A stretch of 64,000 nt of DNA from CAVQMB01 sp963713445 (lineage in GTDB: Bacteria > Pseudomonadota > Gammaproteobacteria > Competibacterales > Competibacteraceae), in contig CAVQMB010000010.1 of NCBI GenBank assembly GCA_963713445.1, forward strand, positions 1 to 64,000. The letters are read 5' to 3'. Below are positions 1-9,119 of this stretch, in pieces. The stretch's first letter is position 1. Each line of letters starts with the position of its first letter. The position numbers and the translations under genes were made by a program. The notes beneath the pieces are model-generated. The model was not told the origin of the DNA and did not search any database. It saw only the letters and a list, made by a program, of their open reading frames with translations.

Positions 1-1214
1 CAATCGTACCTGGCGCTCAATCGCCAGGCGGCAACCGGCGTGGACGATGTAACATGGCAGGAGTATGGTCGGAACTCGAAGAGCGGTTACCCATACTCCA
101 TGGTCTGGTCCAAAGTGAACGTTACCAAGCGAAGCCGAGCAAAAGGATTTGGATACCCAAGTCCGATGGGCAACAGCGACCGATTGGAATAGCGGCACTT
201 GAAGACAAGATTGTCCAGCAAGCGCTGACCACCATTCTCCAGCAAATGTATGAGGTCGATTTTCTCGGCTTTAGCTATGGAGCAAGGCCTGGTCGTAGTC
301 AGCATCAAGCACTGGATGCCATTTACATGGCGATTTCGCAGCGAAAAGTGAACTGGGTTTTGGACGCGGACCTGAGCAAATTCTACGATTCACTCGATCA
401 TGAGTGGCTGATGAAATTCGTAGAATATCGCGTCGCCGACCAAAGGGTACTACGGCTCATTCGAAAATTCTTACGAGCCGGGGTATCCGAGGACGGAGAG
501 TGGTCCAAGACCGTGGTGGGAACACCACAAGGTGCGGTGATTTCGTCACTTTTAGCGAATATCTACCTGCACTACGCTTTGGATCAATGGGTGAAATGGT
601 GGCGCGGTCAGCCCGGTCGTGGTGAAGTCTACATCGTGCGGTATTCGGACGACTTCGTCATGGGCTTTCAGCGACAATCCGATGCAGAGAAATTCCAGGT
701 AGCACTTAAAGAAAGATTGGCGAAGTTCGGCCTGGAGATGCACGCAGAGAAAACCAGACTGATTGAATTCGGGCGGTTTGCCATAAAGGGCCGTCAGGAG
801 CGTGGAGAAGGGAAACCGGAGACATTCGACTTTCTTGGATTCACGCATATCTGTTCAAGGAATAAAAACGGACACTTCAAGATCTATCGCAAGACCATAA
901 CCAAACGACTCCGAGCAAAGATAAAAGTAGTTCGTGAAACGTTGCGTCGAAACCGGCATCAGCCGGTAGCAGAGCAAGGGGCATGGCTGAAGGCGGTGAT
1001 GCGGGGGCATTTCAACTACTATGGAGTCCCCGGCAATCGAAAAGCTCTGGATACATTCCGTACGCAGGTCCAACACAGCTGGTTGCATGCTCTTCGTGGG
1101 CGAAGTCAGAAAGCTCTGGCTCTCACCTGGGAGCGTATGAGGAAACTGATAAGGACATGGCTACCCTCTGCGAAAGTAGTACACCCATACCCGAATCAAC
1201 GCTTCTGCGTCTGA
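1..1214 (+). pseudogene. ltrA: group II intron reverse transcriptase/maturase, 5'-truncated and frameshifted
   Basis: Intron-encoded reverse transcriptase/maturase that would splice and mobilise the host intron. Seen: RT blocks with VLDADLSKFYDSLDH, the catalytic RYSDDFVMGF, GTPQGAVISSLLANIYL, and a maturase-type tail with HFNYYGVPGN and HPYPNQRF. No HNH domain is visible. The window edge removes the N-terminus. Bases 1-75 encode the expected start of the RT region (AATGVDDVTWQEYGRN) in frame 1 and the remainder is in frame 3, so one base (probably C) is missing near 75/76. A second shift, one extra base near 1203-1206, converts the expected tail (FASDPRQEPYAVVPHVRICTG in the next frame) to FCV-stop. 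The main open frame from ATG 54 gives 386 codons. The family is certain; whether the indels are real is not. Confidence 0.85.
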
Positions 1215-1224
1215 CCCGAGGCAG

Positions 1225-1293
1225 GAGCCGTATGCGGTAGTTCCGCACGTACGGATCTGTACGGGGGGTGCTGGGCAACCGGTATCCCTACCG
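1225..1293 (+). mobile_element. group II intron domains V-VI and 3' end
   Basis: Just after the maturase frame lies a 34-nt domain V at 1225-1258. It begins GAGCCGTA, has an upper stem TGCGG/CCGCA closed by a short loop, and returns with TACGG plus a bulge, matching the conserved catalytic hairpin of bacterial group II introns (AGC triad at 1226-1228). Bases 1259-1293 form a GC-rich domain VI-like hairpin ending in ...GGTATCCCTACC, a usual 3' intron end. The exact 3' splice site is not determined. The 5' intron domains lie outside the window. Confidence 0.75.
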
Positions 1294-1589
1294 TGTCAAG
1301 ACAAGTTGTTGATTTTACGGAATAAGACCATGAAAAATGGAGAAAATTAGGGTCATGTCTACACATTTCACAGAATCTGTTTACCAGCCAATTTTTTCAA
1401 CAATGCCTTTCACCCGGTGAACAGGTGAAGGCATAGTTCTCGTCAATCCTAATGACAGTAAGAAAGAGCGAACACTTATTCATTCAGTTTTGGTTATATG
1501 CGGAGACATGCCCCCGCTTTTGAGTCCCCACTTGGACGGAATGTCCTCGCGACCGTATCCGGAACGTCACGATTTCAGGCGACTAGGTT
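1294..1589. other. intergenic region with one imperfect hairpin
   Basis: AT-richer than its surroundings; no supported gene. A hairpin at 1403-1434 pairs ATGCCTTTCACC with GGTGAAGGCAT, with one bulged base and a short loop. There is no T-run after it, so it is not a clear terminator. The intron 3' exon should begin here. The upstream region of the hydrolase at 1590 must also lie here, but I see no strong promoter. Confidence 0.5.
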
Positions 1590-3020
1590 ATGCCAAGACA
1601 AGTTCTGATCATTCACGGGTGGAGCGATACCTCGAAATCCTTCCATGCGCTTGCCAACTTTCTCGGGAAGCACGACTACCGAACAACCGAGCTGTGGCTC
1701 GGGGACTATATCTCGATGGACGACGATGTACGCGTGGCCGACGTTGGCAAGCGCATGGCGCGAGTAATCGACGACATGATCAAGGCAGGCAGCCTGCCCA
1801 AGTCGTTTGACGTCATCGTCCATAGCACTGGGGGGCTGGTGGCGCGTGAATGGCTGACTTCGCATTACCAGGGCCGCGCGCAAGAGTGTCCGATGAAGCG
1901 CCTGATAATGCTGGCGCCAGCCAATTACGGCTCCAAGTTGGCAGCCACGGGCAAGAGCATGCTTGGTCGTATCGTCAAGGGTTACAACAATTGGTTCCAT
2001 ACCGGCCAGAGCATGCTCGACGACCTCGAGCTGGGTTCGCCTTACCAGTGGGAATTGGCGCAGCGCGACATCCTGATTGCTCCCGGCACTGGCAGCACAG
2101 ACCATTATTATGGCGATGATCGGGTGTGGCCTTTCGTCATCGTCGGCACCCACCCTTATGCAAACCTGCTACGGCAGATCGTTAACGAGAATGGGGCCGA
2201 CGGCACCGTGCGAGTCTGTGCTGCCAATCTGAACGCGCAGGGCATCACCATCGATTTTCGCCAGAGTGACCCGGAGCAGGCCGTTGCACTCTGGGGCTCG
2301 CGCCTGGATGGTTTTTCCATTCCATTGGCGGTGCTCCCAACCCGCACGCACGGGGCCATCATCGACCCGGAACGCACGGACCATGACAACCAGGACGGCA
2401 TCGAGGAAACGCCGGAAGAGCAGGCGCAGTTGGGACAGTACATTCTGGAAGCTCTGGATTGCGCCGACTTTGATCGATACCGCCAGATCCAGCAGCAGTG
2501 GCATGACGTTAGTGAGGCCACTGCGGCAAGACGCGCACAGTCGGACCACCCCGATTACTATCACCAATACATGCAGGCCAATTTCGACGTCAGCGACGAT
2601 TGCGGTCAGCCAGTCGATGATTTTTTTCTGGAGTTCTTCTCAAACACGGCAAAGAAGAATGACGATGCAAACGTCTATCTCCATCAATCGGTGATAGAGG
2701 ACGTCAAGGTAATCTCGCGGAACAAAGCCTGTCGCAATATTTATTTCGACCGCACCGATCTCGTCGAGGGCTACTATCCTAAAGTGCCCGGACGAAGGGA
2801 CCCTGTGCTCTACTTGTCCATTTCAGCGGCGGCCCCGGGAAAGAACATCGGCTATTTCGCCAACCAGAAAATCGGCGCGGATATGCAAATAGCCGTCCAT
2901 TTCCAAAGCGAGACGGCATCCCGGTGGATGAAACGCAATTCCACCCATTTTGTACGCATCATCCTCCCACGGCAACCTGTCGACAAAGTGTTTAGGCTGA
3001 CGCGGTACGATCAGAGCTGA
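1590..3020 (+). CDS. alpha/beta hydrolase (lipase/esterase-like)
   Basis: A 476-residue protein with an alpha/beta-hydrolase N-terminal domain: an IIHGW oxyanion-type motif at residues 7-11, and VHSTGG at 77-82 with Ser79 as the probable nucleophile. The nucleophile elbow is VHSTG rather than the usual GxSxG (Val in place of the first Gly). THGAII near residue 250 may carry the catalytic His. The remaining 220 residues after about 260 do not resemble a domain I recognise. There is no signal peptide, so a cytoplasmic location is likely. It is a single-gene unit between the intron and the minus-strand block. Substrate unknown; a PGAP1- or lipase-like role is only a family-level inference. Confidence 0.7.
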   Translation: MPRQVLIIHGWSDTSKSFHALANFLGKHDYRTTELWLGDYISMDDDVRVADVGKRMARVIDDMIKAGSLPKSFDVIVHSTGGLVAREWLTSHYQGRAQECPMKRLIMLAPANYGSKLAATGKSMLGRIVKGYNNWFHTGQSMLDDLELGSPYQWELAQRDILIAPGTGSTDHYYGDDRVWPFVIVGTHPYANLLRQIVNENGADGTVRVCAANLNAQGITIDFRQSDPEQAVALWGSRLDGFSIPLAVLPTRTHGAIIDPERTDHDNQDGIEETPEEQAQLGQYILEALDCADFDRYRQIQQQWHDVSEATAARRAQSDHPDYYHQYMQANFDVSDDCGQPVDDFFLEFFSNTAKKNDDANVYLHQSVIEDVKVISRNKACRNIYFDRTDLVEGYYPKVPGRRDPVLYLSISAAAPGKNIGYFANQKIGADMQIAVHFQSETASRWMKRNSTHFVRIILPRQPVDKVFRLTRYDQS

Positions 3021-3119
3021 CCAAGAGAAAGAGGGGGCCGTTCTTCAGATTATAATTTGGATGGGAAGCTGGTTGAAGGGTTAGATCTTATAATCGGAAG
3101 ATAGAGGAGTGCCTTTAGC

Positions 3120-3220
3120 CCCTGGACTTATCCAACCGGTAGAACTGCTCGAAGACCTTGGCCAGATCTTCGGCGGGGATCCACGGCCCGGTTGTAAAGC
3201 GAGAGCAGTATCCTCTCCTT
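3120..3220 (-). repeat. partial duplicate of the sensor-kinase gene
   Basis: About 100 bases nearly identical, in the same orientation, to 9591-9692 inside the kinase gene at 9460-10848 (C-terminal ATPase region encoding IPAEDLGKVFEQFYRVDKS). By eye there are three substitutions and a 2-base gap. Similarity stops abruptly on both sides. The fragment has no start or domain context and cannot encode a functional kinase. Together with the full gene it forms a 6.4-kb-spaced direct repeat around the dockerin protein, hydrolase and LuxR genes. Confidence 0.85.
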
Positions 3221-3331
3221 GAAGTGTCGAAAGGCTGAAGATGACGTCAAAACTGGAGGCTGGCAACTATTCCAGAACAAGCGTAGAGGGCACCTGTTTA
3301 CTGTCTGCGCGGCGTTGGTCTGGAGAAGACG

Positions 3332-3366
3332 ACAGGCGGCGGGGACCGATGACCCCCGCCGCCTGT
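3332..3366 (-). terminator. strong hairpin downstream of the dockerin-protein gene
   Basis: Perfect 13-bp inverted repeat, ACAGGCGGCGGGG at 3332-3344 and CCCCGCCGCCTGT at 3354-3366, with a 9-nt loop. It lies 32 bases beyond the stop of the minus-strand gene at 3398. The minus-strand sequence following it is not T-rich, so termination would depend on the stem. The position makes a 3'-end role likely. Confidence 0.55.
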
Positions 3367-3397
3367 TTGTGTCTGCGGTCGTGTTTTCGTGCCGACG

Positions 3398-6300
3398 TTA
3401 CGGCTGGCCGTCGAGTTTGTGCAGGATGAAGGAACCTTCGGCCGGATCGATGGCACCGTTATGGTTGACGTCGGCTCCGAGCGAGATGGTGCTTCCGGCG
3501 GGCACCTGGTCGGTCAGGATCTGCTGGGTGAGGATCGCGTCCAGAAGGGTGACCTGGCCGTCATCGTTCACATCGCCCGGCACGGTTCCGATGACTGTCG
3601 CCTGCACCGGGTTCTGCCCGCCGATGATACCGTTCACCGGCCTGCTGAGGGTGATGGTGTATGTTTTGTCCGCCTTCGGCGAGGTAGCGTTCTGGATCGG
3701 CACGGAAAAGCTCTGGTCTGCACCGCTGCCGGGCGCCCAGACCAGGGTGCCGGAGGTGGCGGTGTAGTCGCTGCCGGCGAGCGCGGTGCCGTCAGCAGTG
3801 GTGTAATCGATCGCGATGGTCCGGGTCGGCGGCTGGTTGAGGGACACGGTGACCAATTGGCTGCCCCCGCTTTTCCTCTGCCGGTATGGCAGGTTGGTGA
3901 AGCTGATCGTCGGCATCGGCGCGAGCGCCGGCCGCACCTCCAGGGTGAACTCGTAGACCCCGAACTGGCCCTCCACCACCGGCGAGAAGGAGGTGAAGGC
4001 GAATTCCACCTGACCGGACGGGTAGCCCATCTCGCCGCGCAGGGCGGAGGCGGTCGGATTGTTCGCGTCGAGTCCGGCGACGCCGTTGCCGGTGGTGGTG
4101 TCGGTAGTGTAGTTGAGGGCCATGGAGATGTTGAGGTTGCCCGAGGTGAACAGGGTGTTGTGCAGACCGTCGCTGACGGTGGCCGTCGCATTGCTGTAAA
4201 CCCGGTGGTCGCCGTCGCCGGCAGGCTGGAAAAGAGAGAGCGACAGATTGTTAAGATCGAGATGAACCCCGCTGCAGTCGGTCAATGTCCTGGTGTTCTC
4301 CGCGGTGCAGTCGGCACCGGTGGTGTATATCTGGCCATTGCCGTCGTCATAGCTCGGTGCGCTGACCCGGTAGGCGTAGGCGCCGGTCTGGCCCATGGCC
4401 GGACCGCTCGGGTCGGTCAGCACCAGAAAGCCGTGGAAGGTCATGGAGGTGGGGCTGACGGTGAAACCGTTGGCCAGGGAATCGCCGCCGAATAGAGAGA
4501 CACTGGCGCTGCCCTGGCCCTGGACGGGTTGCACCGTGTAGTAGCCTTCCGAGATATTGGCGAACAGGTAATCGCCGTTATCGATGGTTACCGAGGCAGC
4601 GACCGTCGAGTTGTTGTCGAGCAGATTGACCCCGCCGACATAGGGGGAACCGTCCGGCAGGCTGAGATGGCCGCCGATGGAGTAATAGGGGATGGGCGGC
4701 GCGACGAAGAAGAAGTTGAGTCCCGGCGTTTCGCCGTCAGCGGTGAGGGTGACATTCTGGGCCTCGGTCTGGGTGACGGCGTTGGGGTACCACTGTTCCA
4801 TCGTCCGCTGTTGGCCGTTGATGTAAGCATCGACAACGCACTTGACCTGATAGGAACCGGGCGTCAGCCCGTCGACATGGAAGGAGCCGTCTGTGGAGTG
4901 GGAATTGAATACCTCGCGGCTGAACTGCAGGCCGGCGTCGTCGTAGAATTCCAGAAAGAAATGCTCCAGGGAGATGGGGTCGAGGGCCGGATCGATGCTG
5001 GCCGCAGACCCTGAGGCAGCAGCGAGGGACGGATCGTTGACGATGGTCAGGGGGGTGGCGGTCGGGATGCTGCCGCCCTGGCCGTCGTTCATGGTGCCGG
5101 TTAAGAGGATGGTGCCGGTTGTCGCCGGCCCCTGGCTCAGGTCGAGTTTGAAGGTGCCGCCGTAGAAGGTGTTATTCGAATCCCACGTTCTGCTGTCCTG
5201 GATGACGTTCGGCAGACCGTTGTCGCCGGCCGAAATCAGGCTGTTATCCCCGGAGATGCTTTCCTGAATCGGGTCGGCGTAAAGATTGCTCACCGTCGAC
5301 GGCGAAACGGAGGCGGTCAGCGAGGGCGACGCGGGAATGGTGATCGTCACCGGCAGGGAAGCGCTGCTGCCGTCGGCGAAGCCGATCGTAACATTCACCG
5401 GGTTCGAAGGCGGATTGGCGATGGCCCATACCTCGGGGCCGCTCCAGGGGGTATGCGGGTCATAGACCATGAGCGCCGTCGGGTTGGACGAGGTCGCCGT
5501 CATGTCGGTGGTTATGGAATCGAGGGGATTACCCTCGTTGTCGTTCATCACCGGATTGATCCCGTCGAGTCGGCCGTAACGGTTCACCGCAAGCGAGGTG
5601 ACCGTCGTGCAGGTCGTGGGATAGGGAGGGGCTGTATAATCGGTCACGCACTGCTGGAAGCCAAGCGAACCGACTGTGACGATGTGCAGATAGCCGGTGC
5701 CGGCCGTAGTGGTGGTGCCGTCGGTAAGGCGGACCTCCATCTTTTGCTCGCCGGTCGGGATGCTGGCGGTATCCACGGACAGGATGGTGCCGCCCTGGCC
5801 ATGCAGGGTCGCGGGCGAAAAGGTGGCGGCCAGGGGATTGCCGGCGCCGTCCACCAGCGACCAGGTGAGACCGCCGGCCGGTGGCGTGTAGCCGTTGGCG
5901 AAGCCGACGCCCAGGGCGATGTTGAGGGGGGTGCCCCGGATGACCTTGAAGCGGTCGGCGGTGCCTGTGATGGAGAAATAGGGCGAGGTGATGTCGAGGG
6001 GCTTGGTGTTGGCGGAGCGGACGCCGTCGGCGAGCACCTTGACAGGGCCGCTGGTCGCTGGCGCGTTCACCGTGATCTGGATGGCGGTGTCGTTCCAATT
6101 GATGATGGTCACCCCTTCGGGACGGTCGTCGATGAGCACTGCGGAAGCGTTGGTCCGGGTGCCGAAGTTCTGGCCGGAGATGGTCAGACTATCGCCGTGG
6201 GCCGCGGCAGATGCCGACAGGCCGGTGATCTCCGGCAGCGGGCCGACGGTGACGCCGGTCATCGATAAAGAGACGTTGGCGGCGCTGAAGGACCCGTTGG

Positions 6301-6823
6301 CATTCTTGTAGAACAGGAAACGGACCAGCCGGGCCGCGTCGGCGGGGAAGATGTAGCTGGCCTTCACCCGGCTGGCCGGATCGGGAAGAACGGCGATCGA
6401 GGCGTTGGCCGAGGTGCTCAGGGTTGCCGTCTTCTCGACCCCTGTGGAGTCGAGATAGATGATCCTGGCCTGGATGGCGTTGCCCGCCGACGGCTGCCAG
6501 TCGGCGGCCAGGTCGAAACTAAGGTCGATCTGCCGGCTGGAGATACTGGTGACGTTCAGGTCCTGGAGCAGCACCGGACCACTGTATCCAACCATTCCCA
6601 TCCCCGTGGTCGACGGGTGTAGATTGGCCATACCGTTGTTGGCGGCAAGCGGGTCCCAGCTTGGGCTGATGCCCTGGGCGATCCGCCATTCGGCGAGCCC
6701 TCCGCTGAAATCGCCGTTGCGGATCAATTCGGTCGCCGCTGCCGCTGCCGCCTGGAGGAGGCTGTAGAGCAGCAGAGCCAGAAAAAAGGATGAAATGGCA
6801 GTTAGTTTGTTTGTCGTCGGCAT
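3398..6823 (-). CDS. secreted multidomain protein with IPT, Calx-beta and C-terminal dockerin-like domain
   Basis: A 1141-residue exported protein. Residues 1-30 are a signal peptide (hydrophobic core, then AAAAAA). Residues about 33-195 start ELIRNGDFSGGLAEW, typical of CBM4/9-like jelly-roll modules. An IPT/TIG fold covers about 196-280 (ISGQNFGTRTNA). Two carboxypeptidase-regulatory/prealbumin-like segments lie around 620-800 (GSFHVDGLTPGSYQV; NGDYLFANISEGYYTV). A Calx-beta repeat covers about 972-1082 (IDYTTADGTALAGSDYTATSG). The C-terminus from 1083 carries two EF-hand-type loops, GDVNDDGQVTLLDAI and ADVNHNGAIDP, as in dockerin type I. No cohesin gene is seen nearby, so cellulosome assembly is not implied; calcium-dependent surface or carbohydrate adhesion is an inference. 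ATG at 6823 directly precedes the signal peptide. Confidence 0.85.
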   Translation of the reverse strand: MPTTNKLTAISSFFLALLLYSLLQAAAAAATELIRNGDFSGGLAEWRIAQGISPSWDPLAANNGMANLHPSTTGMGMVGYSGPVLLQDLNVTSISSRQIDLSFDLAADWQPSAGNAIQARIIYLDSTGVEKTATLSTSANASIAVLPDPASRVKASYIFPADAARLVRFLFYKNANGSFSAANVSLSMTGVTVGPLPEITGLSASAAAHGDSLTISGQNFGTRTNASAVLIDDRPEGVTIINWNDTAIQITVNAPATSGPVKVLADGVRSANTKPLDITSPYFSITGTADRFKVIRGTPLNIALGVGFANGYTPPAGGLTWSLVDGAGNPLAATFSPATLHGQGGTILSVDTASIPTGEQKMEVRLTDGTTTTAGTGYLHIVTVGSLGFQQCVTDYTAPPYPTTCTTVTSLAVNRYGRLDGINPVMNDNEGNPLDSITTDMTATSSNPTALMVYDPHTPWSGPEVWAIANPPSNPVNVTIGFADGSSASLPVTITIPASPSLTASVSPSTVSNLYADPIQESISGDNSLISAGDNGLPNVIQDSRTWDSNNTFYGGTFKLDLSQGPATTGTILLTGTMNDGQGGSIPTATPLTIVNDPSLAAASGSAASIDPALDPISLEHFFLEFYDDAGLQFSREVFNSHSTDGSFHVDGLTPGSYQVKCVVDAYINGQQRTMEQWYPNAVTQTEAQNVTLTADGETPGLNFFFVAPPIPYYSIGGHLSLPDGSPYVGGVNLLDNNSTVAASVTIDNGDYLFANISEGYYTVQPVQGQGSASVSLFGGDSLANGFTVSPTSMTFHGFLVLTDPSGPAMGQTGAYAYRVSAPSYDDGNGQIYTTGADCTAENTRTLTDCSGVHLDLNNLSLSLFQPAGDGDHRVYSNATATVSDGLHNTLFTSGNLNISMALNYTTDTTTGNGVAGLDANNPTASALRGEMGYPSGQVEFAFTSFSPVVEGQFGVYEFTLEVRPALAPMPTISFTNLPYRQRKSGGSQLVTVSLNQPPTRTIAIDYTTADGTALAGSDYTATSGTLVWAPGSGADQSFSVPIQNATSPKADKTYTITLSRPVNGIIGGQNPVQATVIGTVPGDVNDDGQVTLLDAILTQQILTDQVPAGSTISLGADVNHNGAIDPAEGSFILHKLDGQP

Positions 6824-7141
6824 AGTATTCTCCCCGATTCGTCAATTATGGCGCCAAAAGAGATGAAGTCAATCCATCCAGGGGCTGCATTATAGCGAAT
6901 CCTTGGACGGTGTGACCGCTGCCACTTGCTTCGCACAACAGGTGGCAGTGAAATATCAATGCCATTGACCGTTGCAGTATCGCTATCTCCAGCCTGTCCG
7001 CAAAGGATACCAGTACCCATGGGTCGGGGAATCACCCATATGGGTGAATTTTGCAAAATTATGGAGATACAAAGGGAGGAGAGGGCATCGGAACGACGGC
7101 CATGAAGGACAGGTACAAAAAAGAGCAACAGGCCGGGCCCG
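6824..7141. promoter_or_regulatory. intergenic region with adjacent perfect palindromes
   Basis: The 318-base gap upstream of the dockerin-protein gene and downstream of the hydrolase at 7142. Two perfect palindromes abut at 7032-7060: TCACCCATATGGGTGA (7032-7047) and AATTTTGCAAAATT (7047-7060), sharing one base. A 7-bp inverted repeat CTGCCAC/GTGGCAG (6919-6925, 6942-6948) lies nearer the downstream gene. The symmetry suits dimeric regulator binding, and the neighbouring LuxR-type regulator is an obvious but unproven candidate. No coding region is supported here. Confidence 0.5.
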
Positions 7142-7930
7142 TTAGCAGATCCCGGCCAGCACTCCTGCCAGGACGCGGTTGAATCCGGCCGGGTCTTCCA
7201 TGTGCAGGAAATGGCCGGCTCCCGGGATGATCGTTTCGGCGACGAACGGGGCACAGCGTTGACGGGATTCTTCTGAAACCAGGGCGCCGTTGATGGCGTG
7301 AATCGGCACCTGCAACTCATGAAAGGCGGCCTGCGGACTCCAGGAAAGCAGGTCCCGCCAGACCGGGATGGCCCAGGCCGGATCGGCGGAGGCCATCTCG
7401 CGGACCAACCGTTCCTGAAGAGCCAATGGCGTTGCGGCGGTAGCCGTCTGCTGTATCAGGGCCTTCATGGCGCTGGCAAAATTTCCCTCGAAGGGGGAAA
7501 CAATTTCATCTACCGTCTTGGCGGTCAAGCCCCCGTAATCGATCACGAAGGTGTCTATCAGCAGCACGGCGGTCACTTTATTTGTCAGGCGGGCGGCCTC
7601 CAGGGCCACGGCCCCGCCCATGGAGTGGCCGATCAGGATCACCTTTTTTGCCGGCAGTGCCTTGACGCAGGCCACCACATCGCGGGCGAAAGCGGCCACG
7701 TCCCAGTTTCTGCGGGTACCTGTGCCGGAATCGCCATGGCCCGGGAGATCCACCGCCGCCACCGTATACAAATCCCCGAAATGCTCAAGCTGCGGGGTCC
7801 AGTAGGCGCGACGACAGGTCCAGCCATGGATGAACAGCAGCAATGGCTCGCCCTGGCCGCGATAGTCGCAGGCCAGCGGAATTGCGTCATGAGCGCGTAG
7901 CGGTTTTGACGTGGCACCTTCGTTCTTCAT
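7142..7930 (-). CDS. alpha/beta-fold hydrolase
   Basis: A 262-residue cytoplasmic hydrolase of the alpha/beta-hydrolase-1 family. Seen: LLFIHGW oxyanion region at 31-37, AVDLPGHGDS at 59-68, nucleophile elbow IGHSMGG with Ser103, and GAGHFLHME with His240. The usual Asp after strand 7 is absent: the segment reads AINGALVSEES, so Glu220 or Glu221 may serve as the acid. Start ATG 7930 gives a full-length family member. Its stop-to-start spacing from the upstream LuxR-type gene is only about 20 bases, so the two are probably co-transcribed. Substrate unknown. Confidence 0.85.
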   Translation of the reverse strand: MKNEGATSKPLRAHDAIPLACDYRGQGEPLLLFIHGWTCRRAYWTPQLEHFGDLYTVAAVDLPGHGDSGTGTRRNWDVAAFARDVVACVKALPAKKVILIGHSMGGAVALEAARLTNKVTAVLLIDTFVIDYGGLTAKTVDEIVSPFEGNFASAMKALIQQTATAATPLALQERLVREMASADPAWAIPVWRDLLSWSPQAAFHELQVPIHAINGALVSEESRQRCAPFVAETIIPGAGHFLHMEDPAGFNRVLAGVLAGIC

Positions 7931-7949
7931 CTCTATCCTCCAAACAGGC

Positions 7950-9119
7950 CTATAGCCGGCGGAAAGGGCCGGACAACAGACACCTCATAAGGCCGGCCTG
8001 GCTGTGGGTTGCTGTTTTTGCAAAGATGGCCTTGAGATGTGACCGTAACGTGTTCATGCTGATGCAGCAGCGCCTGGTCACTTCGGCAAGATCGGCGGAG
8101 ACCGCCATTGCCATGACCACCCTGGTTTCCGCCTTGGAAAACGAATAGAATTGCCGTAGCGCCTCGCGGTCAAAAGTGATACTGGCAGCGGTATCGTACA
8201 GATACACAGCAACATATGTCGACGGTAGGGCGGCCTGGAACGAAATGTCGGGATGAATCGGCCGCACCAGCAATTGCAGGTTCGAGCCGTCCGGACGCGC
8301 CACGGCCACTCGGCCCCCCGGCGCATGAAACCTCCGGCTGTCGGCTGCGGCGAGACTCTGCCGCAGCAATCTTTGCAGGCGTTGATTCGCTGCCGTATCG
8401 CGAAGCCACAAGCGCCCTCGCACCAGCTTCAGTCCCGGTTCGTTGGCAATCAGATTTTCGGCCCCATCCGTGTGGTAACTGATCCTTAGGGAACTGTCCA
8501 GCAGTAAAAAAGGCAGCCTCTCGCCACCAGCGGTGAGCGCGATTGCTTCCGCTTGCGAACGGCTTTCGGCAACCTGCGCGGTCAGGAAAAGAGAATGCTG
8601 GATATGGGGAATGCAATCGGTGACCAGACGGGTTTCCAGTTCGGTGTAATGGCCCTGTCCACGGGTGCGCTGCAGCAGCAATTGCACCGAGCGGGAAGAA
8701 TCGCGGAAGACGGTGCCGCAGATACCGTGGTGGATATCCTGCGGTCCGGCCCAGTCATTAAAAAATTCGCTCCGGTAAAATTCGGGCTGATGACAACTGA
8801 AATGAAGATACGTCGAATACAGCCGGCCGGGTTGTTTCCACCGCAATTCCTGGCGCCAGGGACAGGCGTTGACGTAATATTCGACATACCGGCGATGGTA
8901 GTCGTCATCTATATTTACTTTGAAACTGGAGTTGACACGGGTTGCCCCGGCGTTCATTACCAGCATCCGGGCCGAACGTGAATCGGTGCAGGCAACCAAC
9001 TCCTGGAGAACGGCGGTCCATTCCTCCGGATTGACGACAGCGGCATAGATATGTTCGGCGAGGCATTCCCGGCGTTTTTCCAGAAGATCGTTTATTGATG
9101 ATTTATCGAGTGTACTCAT
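7950..9119 (-). CDS. LuxR-family transcriptional regulator
   Basis: A 389-residue protein with a C-terminal LuxR-type helix-turn-helix at about 320-385 (SKAETRVVMAMAV, then ISMNTLRSHLKAIFAKT, then QAGLMRCLL). The N-terminal 300 residues are not a response receiver or an autoinducer domain I recognise; they may be a degenerate PAS/GAF-type sensor. It is followed by the alpha/beta hydrolase in an apparent two-gene operon, so local control of that enzyme is a reasonable inference. Length matches stand-alone LuxR regulators of unknown ligand. ATG 9119 is the first start. Confidence 0.85.
   Translation of the reverse strand: MSTLDKSSINDLLEKRRECLAEHIYAAVVNPEEWTAVLQELVACTDSRSARMLVMNAGATRVNSSFKVNIDDDYHRRYVEYYVNACPWRQELRWKQPGRLYSTYLHFSCHQPEFYRSEFFNDWAGPQDIHHGICGTVFRDSSRSVQLLLQRTRGQGHYTELETRLVTDCIPHIQHSLFLTAQVAESRSQAEAIALTAGGERLPFLLLDSSLRISYHTDGAENLIANEPGLKLVRGRLWLRDTAANQRLQRLLRQSLAAADSRRFHAPGGRVAVARPDGSNLQLLVRPIHPDISFQAALPSTYVAVYLYDTAASITFDREALRQFYSFSKAETRVVMAMAVSADLAEVTRRCCISMNTLRSHLKAIFAKTATHSQAGLMRCLLSGPFRRL

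Noticed and set aside
3120..3220. Coding gene on the minus strand downstream of the dockerin gene
   Set aside because: The open frame only translates a displaced piece of the kinase gene, in the wrong frame and without start context.
3389..6268. Long open frames on the plus strand
   Set aside because: They are antisense to the GC-rich secreted-protein gene, have no ribosome-binding sites and no recognisable domains.
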